Shown here: positions 49,561 through 60,814 of the stretch, piece after piece
How positions within the stretch are numbered: the stretch's first letter is position 1
How the letters are laid out: the number at the start of each line of letters is the position of its first letter
DNA from: Gerris lacustris
Lineage: Eukaryota > Arthropoda > Insecta > Hemiptera > Gerridae
Assembly (NCBI GenBank): GCA_951217055.1
Contig: OX578284.1
Span: 27,802,187 to 27,866,186 of the forward strand
Direction: 5' to 3'
Length of the DNA: 64,000 nucleotides
Program-made: the position numbers and the translations under genes
Notes under the pieces: generated by a model
Told to the model about the DNA's origin: nothing
The model's input: the letters and a program-made list of their open reading frames with translations, nothing else
Databases searched by the model: none

Positions 49561-50957
49561 CCTAAACTTCAGGCAATTTGATCAGTAATGTCTAAAAATG
49601 AGTTCAAAACTTCAAGTTTATGAATGGATTTTTTTCCCTCCTTGTTACTTTTTTTTTTTATGTAAGAGAAAAAACCTTTTTCTTATAAATACGCTGTATA
49701 CGAAGGTTTATCAATTTAGGAATCTGTATTTTCCTCAAACTAATAATATATCATAAGCCTTGTTAAAGATTTTCTTGAGTATATGTTTCTTCATTAGGCC
49801 ATTATTAGGCTGGTGGATAAAGATAGTATCCGATTATAAGGAAGAATTGTCTAACATCCGGCTCCCATAATTTAACCCCTTAATTCAGCACGAACTACTA
49901 ACCTTTACCGATATCTTACATTTTAAAGTTACATTTTTAAGAAGGAAATGTTCATAAGTATCTTTAAGCAGACAATATTTCTCATTAATTGGTTGGAACC
50001 GAATTTTGAATCATCTTTTTATTAAATGATTATCAAACGATTAATAAAAACTTCTTGGCGATGTAATTAACCTTGTGTTTTATACCTCTATAAATCCACT
50101 TTGTTCATAGATTGTGAATGAGTTATTGGATTACTTAGGTTAAATAAGATTCGATAAATGACCGAGAGTTTGTCTATAAATTATACCTAAGATATTGCTA
50201 TATTGTTTCTTACAGTTCAAGTTTAAATAAACCGTTTTGAATTGGATCTTCAAATACAAAAAAATGAAGTTTTTCTGTTTAAAGGGAAACCCCTTTTTAT
50301 TTTTTTTATTTTTATAATTAAATAAATACTTCCGGGGTTATTCATAAATTTTTTTTTTTTTTTTGTTTCAGGTAAGAATCATTTAAATTGATACAGCTTT
50401 TAACGAAATGACTTCATTCTAGGTTTGTTAAATTACTTTTTGAATGCTTAAAAGGTCTTATTTTAATTTAAATGAATCGTTTTTAATCCAGTTTATTAAT
50501 TATGATTTTATATTAGTTTTACTAATTTATATCAGTTAATAGATCCAGTTTCTTCTATGCATCAAATTAACGCTTATTTTTTTAGATGATAATTATAGAT
50601 AATAATCTCAATAATAGTTGCCACAGCGTTCTGCTGATTTGATCGCTTATAAATACATATAGTACTAGTTTTATTAATGCATTTTTATAAGATCAATAAA
50701 TGGCTTATTTATTTATTTATTTATTTAATCTCAATAATAATAATCTCAAACGAGGAAAATACGATCAAGTATATTGAAACTTCAATACCACATTTCAATT
50801 TAGATCTGTTTAGGCCTTATAAATTTAGTAATTAAGTTACTCTAGGCTGCAATAAGAAAAGGATGGTAGTGATTGTCTGCATTTTAGACCTTTCAAAATT
50901 TTAATAAATTGTTTTATAGTGAAGGACAGCGGTCAGAGGTCTAAAAAATTGTAGATC
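49561..50957. other. AT-rich stretch without genes
   Basis: A short block near 49902-49930 (ACCTTTACCGATATCTTACA) resembles H2. A (TTTA)n run is at 50705-50727. Nothing else. Confidence 0.45.
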
Positions 50958-51225
50958 TTCCTACGTTTAGATTATTATTCCCGACGTGATTCCTGTAATG
51001 GCTTTAAAATCCCGGGATTCACAAAAACCCTGGCGCGGTCTCCTCCGAAAGACTTAGATTTATTAGTAATCAATTCTTAGAAGACCCGACGTTTAGATTA
51101 TAACGTTTAATGACGTTATTTCTGACGTTGTGATCCCTCTAATGGTTATAAACGTGGGATTCACAAAATCCCTGGTACAGTCTCCTCCAGAAGACCTAAA
51201 TTTATTAGTATTCAATTCTTATTCG
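50958..51225 (+). repeat. Tandem duplication of about 135 bases
   Basis: The two units share CGTTTAGATTAT, GACGT, GGGATTCACAAAA, CCCTGG, GTCTCCTCC, AGAC, AATTTATTAGTA and TCAATTCTTA in order. They are diverged, so the duplication is old. Confidence 0.75.
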
Positions 51226-51921
51226 ATATAATGAATTTATCCTTTAAAGTTCATGGTAATTAATCTCATTACAAAACAAATTAATGACTACGCCTTTATA
51301 TCTCAGTAGGAAAATAACACCTAATTACAATATTTGGATACTGATGTTATATTCACCCGGTTAATTATATTCGGGTAAATGTTATTATTATAATAAGAAA
51401 TGCCTTGTTACTGCGGATGGATTGATGGGTACTCGTACAGAATAGATGAGTTAAATTATACAATAAACAATAAATCAAATTATACAATAGGCAATAAATA
51501 AATATAATTAATGGACCAGTAGAGAATTAAACCAGAAACATCTCGAGCTACACATTCAACAGAATTATATATTTAAACTTAACGCGACAATGCACAACGA
51601 GAGAATAATATTTAATGCACGACAAACATTGGTATTTAATAAAACAAGTACTGTCAGACCCGGGGAGAAAACCAGGTCCAACAATAATTAAATAATGATA
51701 CATCATTTGCTGTAAGAAATATAATGATAACGGAATCTGATTGTAAATCTTAACGGAAATATAGTAATTAACTGATTAGTTTATTCCAATATATTCGCAG
51801 GAATTACAGTAGTTTCGTTGCTATAAACAAAATTGCGTGGTAGATGGGATGCTATAAAAACAATTATTCGATGTAAGCAAACAAAAAATAGTTAATACAT
51901 TTAATAGAATGGTTGACTTAC
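51226..51921. other. Likely intron of the furin-like gene
   Basis: This stretch lies downstream of the exon's donor on the minus strand and starts with GTAAGTCAACC. It is AT-rich with no further exon seen, so the intron continues past it. Confidence 0.45.
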
Positions 51922-52056
51922 ATAATTATCCCTGAGGTCAGGATGGTTTGTTTGAATTCCATCGTCAAGTATAGACACAACAACACCCTTGCCCGTATAT
52001 CCACGTGCCCACACTGATTCAACGTTCATATCCAGGCCATCATCTGCTCCTCCGTT
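51922..52056 (-). CDS. Fur: Furin-like proprotein convertase exon (catalytic Asp block)
   Basis: This single internal exon of 45 codons reads [20 protein letters not shown], then [20 protein letters not shown] and LRDNY. The first D of ILDDG is the catalytic aspartate of the subtilisin-type Asp-His-Ser triad, and GYTGKGVVV before it and NHPDL after it are kexin/furin family signatures. Furin-type enzymes (calcium-dependent serine proteases of the late secretory pathway) cut precursor proteins after paired basic residues. The text favours furin over PC2 (which has IMDDGIDYLHPDL). The acceptor TTTTGTTTGTTCAAG precedes AAC at 52056, and the donor GTAAGT starts at 51921, in phase 0 after the tyrosine of NY, where the next exon should supply D-P or similar. 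The His- and Ser-bearing exons, prodomain and start are not in the window as far as I can see. Confidence 0.9.
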
Positions 52057-52754
52057 CTTGAACAAACAAAACAGAACTTTTGCGTGTAAATTTAATATTT
52101 ATAACCTAAAACTTAAATTAGTTTGGAAATAAAATAAATGATTATCCTCAGGATTATATTTTATATTTTAAAGGTTAGGTTTGAAATAAAATACTAGATT
52201 ATCCTCAAAAATTATATAATTAGGTTTGGAATTAGTGATTAATTTGTTTATTATCTTGTAGATCAAACGATAAAATAAATCGTCGCCTTAATAATTTCGT
52301 TTCAGCCTTTAGAGTCAAGAATCAGGACTATATATTATACACTGTGGATTCAATAATTAAAAAATAAAATAGTCAAGAGACTATTTATTATGTGCTAAAA
52401 ATACTCTATTTCATTATTAGGCACGATAAATAATCAATAAAAAAAAAACCTCAAGATTCTTAATCTATGCCTCAAAAGTTTTCAAATAAGATTTTAAAAA
52501 ATCAAACGTCTCGGAACTTTTCCTTACCATATAAGTAATACCAAAATGGTGGCAGATGTTTAGTTGAAATATAGGGATTTTTTTTTAAATAACTATGGTT
52601 CTACCCAATTATTTTTCGATGAAACCAAGGCGACAATATATGCCACATGTTTGCGCTCACCTCTGCGAAATAATTGATCGATTTCGTTTTCGCCAGTTTT
52701 GCGCCTAAGTCGCAATGGTGGCGATGCAGACGCATATATAATCGAAAAATCGTT
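52057..52754. other. Upstream intron of the furin-like gene
   Basis: AT-rich text ends in the acceptor TTGTTTGTTCAAG on the minus strand. A GC-richer patch at 52600-52740 adjoins the H4 repeat and encodes nothing recognisable. Confidence 0.5.
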
Positions 52755-53276
52755 TCGAGACAACTCAGACAAACTTTCTCATATACGAGTTTATAATTAC
52801 TTAGCCCAATGTTTTCCATTTATTAGTTTTTAACTGTACATGTAAATATTGTTGAACATTTCATCAAAATTTATCATAAAAATAACTTCTCCTGGGCGGG
52901 GATTCGAACCCGGCCTCTCTCCCTCCGCGTTTTAAGCTAATTTCTCAGGAACTAGATTTTTCCCGGGAAAACGGCCTATTTTCGAGAAATATTTTTTTTC
53001 ATGTTTTTTCAGAGTTTTTGGGAGTCGCCCCCAATTCATTTTTAGATTTCGCATCGGGGTATAATTTTTCTGAACATCTATGCCAAATTTCGTCAAAATT
53101 GGCCCAGTAGTTTAGGGGCTCCAGGCGTCTGCATAGACGACAGACAACAGACAGACATTTTTTAAAAACCTTTTTTTTTTAACTCAGGGGACCTCAAAAC
53201 ATGTAAATCCATCAAAATCTCAAAATCGAATTTTCGCGCCATCACAATACTTTCTCTTTATATGGGAAAGTAAAAG
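52755..53276 (-). repeat. H4 dispersed repeat, near full-length copy
   Basis: The minus strand starts near 53276 with TACTTTCCCATATAAAGAG. It contains the GGGGTCCCCTGAG-like block, CTGTCTGTTGTCTGTCGTCT, GACGCCTGGAGCCCCTAAAC, the TTCAGAAAAATTATACCCCG block and CCGTTTTCCCGGGAAAAATC. The tRNA B-box GGGTTCGAATCCCCGCCC follows (about 52896-52913). The copy ends with GAGAAAGTTTGTCTGAG TTGTCTCG at 52757. It is the best template for the family. Confidence 0.7.
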
Positions 53277-53763
53277 AGTTATGGCCGGATTCTTTTTTCG
53301 AGATGTATGAAATGAAAAAGTCTTCAATTCTGATCAATGTACACACAAAACTTTAATTAAATATATATAAGATATATCCTTTAAGTTTGATTGGAATTGA
53401 GATTTATTTTGTGTTTTACTAATTCTTTAAAATTACCTTGACAAGTTCGTTTAGTTACCCTCGGATTTTTAATTTCCACTTTAACAGAACAAAATGTATA
53501 AACCAGGAAGTAAAAAATAAACTACTGGCTTAATTGGTTTGATTATTAAAGTTGCATGTTGGCTGACACTTTTCTAAAACGATTTGATTTTTTTCTTGTT
53601 ATTTTAATAGTTTCTCTCTTGCCTCCTAAACCTTTGTTAATTATATTTACGAGTTGCTGCCTTAAAATGTTCTATCAATTAAACGTGTCAATATTTATGG
53701 GTTTACTAAAGTATCGACTTTTTCTCTAGACAATGAAGGAAAATACTAATAAAATTAATTTTT
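53277..53763. other. AT-rich stretch without genes
   Basis: Nothing recognisable. Confidence 0.5.
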
Positions 53764-53980
53764 GCTTCCGAGCTTACGGAAGATAACGGAAGCTATGTGA
53801 TCGTTCTGAGGAACGAAAATATTTTGTCTCCGATTTCAAAAATTCCAAGACAGAAATCCGTTTCAGACACCATGGATCATTTTTGGTTCCGCGTCTGTCA
53901 GTCGGTCTATCGCTCACTTTTTACTAACCAACATATGTTAAAAACCACACGTCCGATTTTAATGAAATTTGTGGGGTAGA
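53764..53980 (+). repeat. H3 dispersed repeat
   Basis: GCTTCCGAGCTTACGGAAGA and TAACGGAAGC can fold as a head hairpin. TCTGAGGAACGAAAATATTT, CAGACACCATGGATCATTTT, GCGTCTGTCAGTCGGTCT and CCGATTTTAATGAAATTTG follow. It matches 55716-55924 in the same direction. Confidence 0.65.
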
Positions 53981-54885
53981 GTTTTGTCTTTAGCTTCTTT
54001 TGGAGTGTGTGTATTATACTCGTATATAATCATAGTTTTTGTTAGTATTAAGTTTTTGATTAATTTAGAGGTGGTTTGAGGTGGTATTCAGTTTTTTGAT
54101 TGATTTAGAGTGGTGTAGGAATATGATGGGTTTTTAGTTTGTGTCTTTGTTGAAAAGAGTTAGGGGACTAGAAAATTGTTAATTTATTCGCTTTTGCATT
54201 TTGTGGCCTGTTTTATTATTTTTTGAAAAAGGAAAATGTAGGAACCACAAGTTTGGAAGGTTTTAACTCTTGAGACAAGAACATTCACCTTACGAGGTGC
54301 TGAAACTTATTGAGGCTGGTAGGACTCTTCAAAATACCGACCTGTGGTATTGCGGTGAGCTTCTAGACAGAATTCACTTCGTTTTAGTTTATTTTTTCTT
54401 AGTTTGCGGTTAGTTTCGTGAGGTATTTGGTAGGAATAGAAACCATTTATTTAATTATCATAAAATCTATAAGTATGTATAAAATATAACTGTTAAAAGT
54501 TATTAGAAAATATTGAGTGGAAGGCTTTTATTGTAATAATTTAAAATGTAAAAAAGGAAATTATTATGATTAAAATTCCATGTGAGAAATTTTAATGTTA
54601 AATTAATCCAGGTATTATTTAAAAACATTTTTTTAGTTTAAAAGTTACTTGCAGGCTGACAAGTTAATTTGCTCTAACACCAAAGCAAATTAGCTTATTG
54701 TGTTTAGAGCAAATAAAATTTTTGTCCCAGGAACTCTAACTTATAATTTACAGTGCGTCCCACGATTAACTTAAAAAACTAACAAGGAATACAATAATGA
54801 AAAAGTACTTAGGTATATGAAAAACATAGAAACAAAAATATAATTAAAATAACAAAAAAAATATATTCTACTAGAAATTATTAAT
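53981..54885. other. AT-rich stretch without genes
   Basis: A small inverted repeat near 54667-54710 (AATTTGCTCTAACACC and TAGAGCAAAT). Nothing coding. Confidence 0.45.
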
Positions 54886-55150
54886 TAAATTTGAATAACT
54901 GTTGCTTAGATTGTTGGTGTCAGTTCTGAAATTTATGGTATTGGGTGTTTTGGAAATATAGTAAATTTTAAAGATATTACGAGTAAACTTTTAGTTCTAA
55001 GGTGCAAATATTAGTACCTTCAAAGTCAAAATAATGTTGAGTATTGGAGTAATGATTAGTTAAAGCTCCGGATGGGATGGGTTTCAGACTATATTTAAGC
55101 TGATACATTATTTTATGGAGGGATTGTGAAGCCTATTGGTCTATTATAGG
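54886..55150 (-). pseudogene. Decayed Penelope GIY-YIG endonuclease fragment
   Basis: The minus strand reads ASQSLHKIMYQLKYSLKPIP, then SGALTNHYSNTQHYFDFEG and TNI. This lines up with TSQKLKNRLYQH and TALSIHSNNTEHKFAFENTR in the endonuclease at 25978-26427. Further on, FQNTQYHKFQN parallels the VNHKTDS end. There are several stops. It is the C-terminal part of the endonuclease only and is much older than the 25-27 kb copy. The hammerhead-like motif lies about 100 bases away. Confidence 0.7.
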
Positions 55151-55249
55151 TTAAAGTATTTTATAGATGTATTGGGAAGTCTATCTACTACCAAGTTGCA
55201 GAGTCAACCTCGACCTTTTTGTATTATTTTTATTTTATTCTTTGCTTCT

Positions 55250-55310
55250 TGCTCTGATGATGCTAATAAATTTAGCGAAACGTTAACATAAACTTAGCAT
55301 ACCGTTAGCA
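55250..55310 (+). ncRNA. Hammerhead-ribozyme-like motif (Penelope-associated)
   Basis: CTGATGA (55254-55260) and GAAA (55277-55280) frame a stem of five pairs (GCTAA 55262-55266 with TTAGC 55272-55276). TGCT (55250-55253) can pair with AGCA (55307-55310) as stem I. ACG (55280-55282) can pair with CGT (55303-55305) as stem III, placing the cut after T55306. This is the order of a type I hammerhead. One extra T between CTGATGA and stem II, and a long stem III loop, depart from the consensus. Hammerhead motifs in Penelope terminal repeats are established for the family; activity here is not shown. Confidence 0.5.
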
Positions 55311-55715
55311 TATCACATTAATTTTATCATAATGTATCAAAAAACTTGAATACTTATAAATATGATATATATTTTTTTTTTTATACTAAATCAATTTGAA
55401 GGGCCTACCTCTACGTTGAGACTCAAAGGTCTTTTTTTAAAAAAAAAAAAAAATCGATTTTAATAGTCTTACAGACATTTTAAAACTGATTCCGTTTAAT
55501 CCGGACAATGTCCGGTGCCATCAAATTCGGATTAGCGAGACTGTAATAAACTTTTTGTCAAATTGCTTTCTATCAAAATAATTAGTAAATTATAGTATTT
55601 TTTTAATTATTTAGGTTTTTTCTTTTTTTTAAATTAAATACTAAAAAATTACTTTTGTTAACTCCTTTTTAAAAATGGTCTTTATATACAGGCCGATTTA
55701 AATCTTATGTATATT

Positions 55716-55924
55716 GCTTCCGAGCTTACAGAAGGTAACGAGTGCATTGTGATCTTTCTGAAGAGCGAAACATTTTTATTTCTCTGATTTCAAAAATTCC
55801 TTTACCAGAAACCTGTTGCAGACCCCTGATATCTGTCCGGCGTCTGTCTGTCGGTCTGTCCAACACTTTTCTGAACTCTCATATTGCAAAAACTACTCGT
55901 CTGAATTTATTAAAATTTGGACAG
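55716..55924 (+). repeat. H3 dispersed repeat
   Basis: GCTTCCGAGCTTACAGAAGG and TAACG head, TTCTGAAGAGCGAAACATTT, GATTTCAAAAATTCC, GGCGTCTGTCTGTCGGTCTG and a TTATTAAAATTTGGACAG end. A 61-codon frame within it is incidental. Confidence 0.65.
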
Positions 55925-55927
55925 TAG

Positions 55928-56152
55928 GTCATAATTATTCATATTAATTATTGTTGGTCCCATGCTCCTGCGCCCATCGGTTTCTCTTTCAAATGCCAAC
56001 AATCCTTTTTATTAACAACACAAACTTTTAAAAGCATTTATCCGATTTTTAAAAAATTGGTTTGTGATGATGATCCTACTAATTGGCAGGATATTTATTT
56101 TCAGAGACATCCCTTAAAATTCTTATACGTTCCTGAAGTACCCGGATTATAA
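55928..56152 (+). other. Open frame beyond an H3 repeat, unproven
   Basis: Seventy-four codons are open, between a TAG and a TAA. They include WSHAPAPIGFSFKCQQSF and LVCDDDPTNWQDIYFQRHP, ending LKFLYVPEVPGL. There is no ATG near the front. The text reads like protein in an AT-rich setting. It could be a last exon or an element remnant. I recognise no family. Confidence 0.28.
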
Positions 56153-57446
56153 TTATTTTAATTCAAGAAAAGTTTAAGTTTTTATTTAATATTTTAATGC
56201 TTTGAATATAACTAAGAGGCGTTGTCAGAAGTACCTTAAAAATAAAAATAGTACCGTAGTTGCCTAGCTTTAAATGAAAAAAATGGTATATAAATGAGAA
56301 ATAAAATAAATAAGTGTCTTATAAAAAGAGTATAATGCTTTTGTGAGGATTTGTTGCGAATTTTCTTCTTTTTTTTAAATTACAATTGTCCTAATTTGCT
56401 ATTTGTTTATTAGGAGAGAAACCCTACGAATGATGGATTCATTATAATCTACTAAAAACATTATACTCTTTTCATACGACACTTATTTATATTATTTCTT
56501 ATTTATATAGAATTTTGAATAGTATTAAATATTTAATAATGTAGCCACCCAACTTCTTTTTAGAGCTTAATGAAACTCTTCCTGCTTGAAGTGTTCTTAT
56601 CTTTAAACGCAGGAAGGTAATTATACAATTAGGAAGTAATTAAATCATTCAAGAGGAAATTATTCAATTACTCCTCTGAACTAAATTCCTTTCGGATTTT
56701 AGTTTTTTTTCCAAATTTAAGTAATTTAACCCTCTTGATTTAAAGTTCTTTGTTGATTTTGATTCAACTTTTAGATAAGTAACATTAATTTGGCTTGCCT
56801 GACTTCGGGCAGTCAAGTTCGTTTCTTGTAGTTTAGTACACCATCTTATTTAGCTATTTAACTCTACCTTTTTTTGTGTAATTGGGTCTTTTAATTGTTA
56901 AAGATCTTTCTTTACCTAATAATATAGTTAAATTATCTCATTTTAGCTTTCTTCTTCTTTGATCTAAATCTTTAAGTACTATTCAAATAGTTCATTACTC
57001 TACAAAAAAAAGAAAAAAAGCAGAATAAAAATCTAATATTAAACTAATGTTTAGTGTGAACAGTAATCAGAATTTCAAAATTAGTGGGTACTATATCTAT
57101 GAATAAAATAAAATGACTAACATTTTAATTTATGCATGTCATTATTTTTGTATTTTATCTTTTATTGATTAACACAACTACATAATTTTACATGTTATAA
57201 GTGTTAACGATGTATGTTTTGTTGACAGTGTGTTACATTAGAAAGGTAATAATCCAGTGACTATTCCTTTCGGCTGGGTTTAATTACAATAGGTTAATTA
57301 TATGTACTTATAAAAAAAAATATATATATAAAAATATAAAATAAAATAAAAAAATTAAAAATATATAAAAAAAATAAATAAAAATATGATAGTGAAATGA
57401 GATAGTGAAATTTCGATAGCGTTAAAATGGAGATATAATGTAAACG
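56153..57446. other. AT-rich stretch without genes
   Basis: An A-rich tract of TAAAA-type repeats lies at 57310-57390. No genes. Confidence 0.5.
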
Positions 57447-58434
57447 TTAAGCAATGAGTAAATCTCTGGGCCACTGCCTCTTCAGGCGGCGAGGAGGGTT
57501 ATCTGGAATAATTTGGGATGCAAGAAGTTCTACTAGAGGATTGGGATGATTGGATAATGATTCGTGGAAAGTATGATATCGGGATACAGATAGGTCTCGG
57601 ACAAAGGGAATATTGAGATCCTTATGTAGAGTGAGGTTAGAAACGTAGAATGGGGCGTCTGTGATTTTTCTAAGGATCTTGGATTGTAGTGTTTGGATTC
57701 GACGGATGTTGGATGGCTTGGTACTACCCCATACTTCTAGACCGTAGGTCCAAGCCGGTTTTAAGATTACATTGAAAATTCGAATTTTGTTATTCAAAGT
57801 AAGATTGGACCTACGATCCAGAAGACGAAGCAGCAACTTGTATCGTCTTGTAATGTCCGTACGTTTAGTTTTTGTGTGATGTTGCCAAGTGAGTTGTCTA
57901 TCGAGGTTGAGGCCAAGGGTACGGACTGTGTTGGATTGAGGAATAGGAACTTGGTTAAGAGTGACTGGAGGACAGGTGCTATGACGAAGAGTAAAAGTGA
58001 CATGAACACTTTTCTGTTCGTTAATTCGTATCCTCCATTTTCTTAACCAAGGTTCTAAAAGGAGAAGGTGGCTTTGGGTGTTGTTAGATGCGGTTTGAGG
58101 GTTTTTGTGAACAGATAGGATAGGATAGCCTTGTCATCTGCAAATGTGGCAAGGACCGAGGAAGGATATTGAGGGATGTCATGAGTAAAAAAGGAATATA
58201 GAAGAGGTCCTAGGATACTGCCCTGAGGTACTCCAGCGCTTACAGGGCAGATGGATGAAAATGAGGATCTTAAACTTGCACGAGAATATCTATCGGTGAG
58301 AAAGGATTTAAGGATGAGGTAATATGTAAAGGGTAGGATTCCCTTGAGCTTCCAAAGCAGCCCAGCATGCCAAACTCTATCAAAGGCTTGCGCCTCATCT
58401 AGAAAGACAGCTGAGCAATATTGTATTAGTTGAA
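57447..58434 (-). mobile_element. Jockey-clade non-LTR retrotransposon, 5'-truncated
   Basis: The minus strand encodes the second half of a reverse transcriptase. From about 58430 it reads AVFLDEAQAFDRVWHAGLLW (motif A, here with DEAQAFDRVWH), AGVPQGSILGPLLYSFF (motif B) and ATFADDKAI (the catalytic DD). After a frame change it continues to a 129-codon open frame (57836-57447) with LNNKIRIFNVILKPAWTYGL and EVWGS, the typical post-RT region. The endonuclease and the front of the RT are absent, the usual result of incomplete reverse transcription. Frameshifts near 58110 and 57990 make it inactive. LINEs of this type copy themselves through target-primed reverse transcription. Confidence 0.85.
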
Positions 58435-60689
58435 AAAAAAATTGAAATGATTTACTTTTTCATATAAATTATTTTTTCTAACTTAAGATAGAAATTGAAA
58501 TTTTTATTAAAGTTAAATAAATGTTTAATATATTTATTTATATTACTTTAATATTCTTAGATTGTTTTTTATTATATTGTTATTTTTATTATATTTACAC
58601 TGTTATTAAATGCCATGTATAAGCTATCTGAGTATGCAATTAAGAAATTTATGTAAATAATATTTAAATGCATATTAAATTCATAAACTGAAAAACTTAA
58701 TTTAGACGTACGTATAGAGATTTTACATTTTCTTCTCTTAAAGCGTTTACTATTTAATATTCTCTGATGGCTTATGTTGTTCTATTTTCTTCACTGCATA
58801 ATAAATGTACATAATATACTACTAAGTATAATATAAGTATAGATATGCAGTATATTACATAATATAAATGGGTATATTTTTATTTATTTAATTATCAAGT
58901 AAGTAATATTTTGTATCATCTTATAGAGAACACTACAAGAACCATTTTACAGCTAAATTATAATTACATTTATCTTTTATAACGTTGGTAGAAGTTCATC
59001 ATAAAAACATAATGTACATTGCTTAGATAGCATTAAAAATAACTAATTATTTACATTTTTTATAAAAACTAGCACACTTTACTGTCAGCATTTCACAAAC
59101 AATTGTAATGGTAGAATTCGTTCCCATTTTCGTAAAGTACCGATTTTTATATTTTGTTATGGATTTACGTTTTAAGTTCCCCTCGAAAAAGTGGGATATC
59201 TACATTAAAAAAAAGTATAATATATTGGTATCTAATCTACTAGGCTGATTTCGATTAAATTTTTTTAACAAAAATCATAACCCGGATCATAAGGAGATAT
59301 TGAGAAATGAATATTAGCTCTAAATTTAGGGGAGCTGCTCCCCCCAAAATTTTTTTTTTTAAAAAACTATGTATATAAATTAAATTCAGTATAGTTCTCT
59401 GCAAAAACTTTTTGTTATAGCCTGTCAGTCCTATTTTTTCTAGTGGTTATTATGTATTTTTTTAAATTCCATAATGAACAACCTTTTTACTTGATTATTA
59501 TAGCTATAAAATCAAATTACAATTAGGATATGAAATATTAAGAATTTTGCTAAGGCCAAAGGAGAAAAGGAATGTAAAAAGGACTGGAGGATTCATTGAA
59601 AGGAAGTTTTGTGAGAGCCCTTGCTTTGCTCTCTTTTGAGAGTAATTAATGGTGGTGCCCTATGGGATCCCTTCAAAGGTACAGTTTTCCCTTACTCCCT
59701 CGCGTTATGGAACTTCATCAAGGAAATTTTGACCCTGCAACTTAATTAGTTAACCTGAATCCTCACCCCGGGTCAACATTTTATAATTAAATTTCATGGG
59801 AAACCTCATTTTCAGTACGAGTCTCTGGGCCTTTTAATGTCCCCCCCCCCCCCCCCTCTTACTAACTTTTAAGATTTTTTTGTTGTAAAAACCTTTTACA
59901 AAACATTCCTTTATTCTAATTTTTCAAGTAATTTAGTTAAATTCTTATTTATTTCAAATGGGAAAAATTCCGTTTAAAAAAATAAACTTTTTTTATATGA
60001 AACACCACTTATTGTAAAGATATAGCAATTTTTTATTTTTCAAAAAAACTGGAATTTCTTTTATTTCATTAGGTAAAAAGTTCAAATAAAATTCATAATA
60101 TTAATGAAAAAAACTTTGTTAAGTGGGCATTTATAAAGAAGTAAAAAAAATGTTTTTAATTCAAGTTGATAATGTTAAATATCAATAAAAACTTTTTTTT
60201 ATGATTTAACTTATAAACAATTTTACAACTTAATTAATTTTATCGCTTAATTAGTGATGAAGGTATAATTGGTAAACTTTATTATTTAATAATTTCTTAT
60301 TTCATTATGCACACAATATATGGATAGAAATTATTACATCGTATTATATTGTATTTTAAAAGTAAAAATAGACTTTGAAATGTCCTTTATGTTTAAAAAG
60401 TGTGCCCTTTTGAACCTCTACCATTCAAATTTTCATATTCAGTTGTATTAGGAATATCAATGGAAAAATTTGAGAAATTAATATGAGCTCCCGCTCCTAT
60501 AAACATTGTTTAAAAAGATAATCATTAACACGGTTTCCACCACTAATTTGGATCTTTATTTTTGTAATAGTTTATTATGAGATAAAGTGATAAAATACTG
60601 CCTCCCCATAATTGCTCTATTAAGGCGAAACCTAAGTGGTTATTATCTTTACTGAATCCCACCCCGATAATTCGGGAAGCCCACAGATT
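58435..60689. other. AT-rich stretch with H4 scrap and poly-C
   Basis: At about 59240-59375 the words CATAACCCGGATCATAAGGA, GAGAAATGAATATTAGCTCT and CCCCCCAAAATT follow the H4 order. A poly-C run of about 18 lies at 59840-59857. The patch 59560-59780 is GC-richer but has no long frame. Confidence 0.45.
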
Positions 60690-60814
60690 CTGGGGGGGGG
60701 GGGGGGAGCATGTTCCAGAGCGGATCACTTGGCTCTCAAAACTGCAAGTGAGAGGGAGGAAAGAGGAACTGAGGCAGTGTCACCCAAAAAAAAGGCTTAC
60801 CCCCGAACAGGCAG

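Noticed and set aside
57310..57390. Poly-A tail of the Jockey element
   Set aside because: The A-rich tract is on the plus strand while the element runs on the minus strand, so it is not the tail of this copy.
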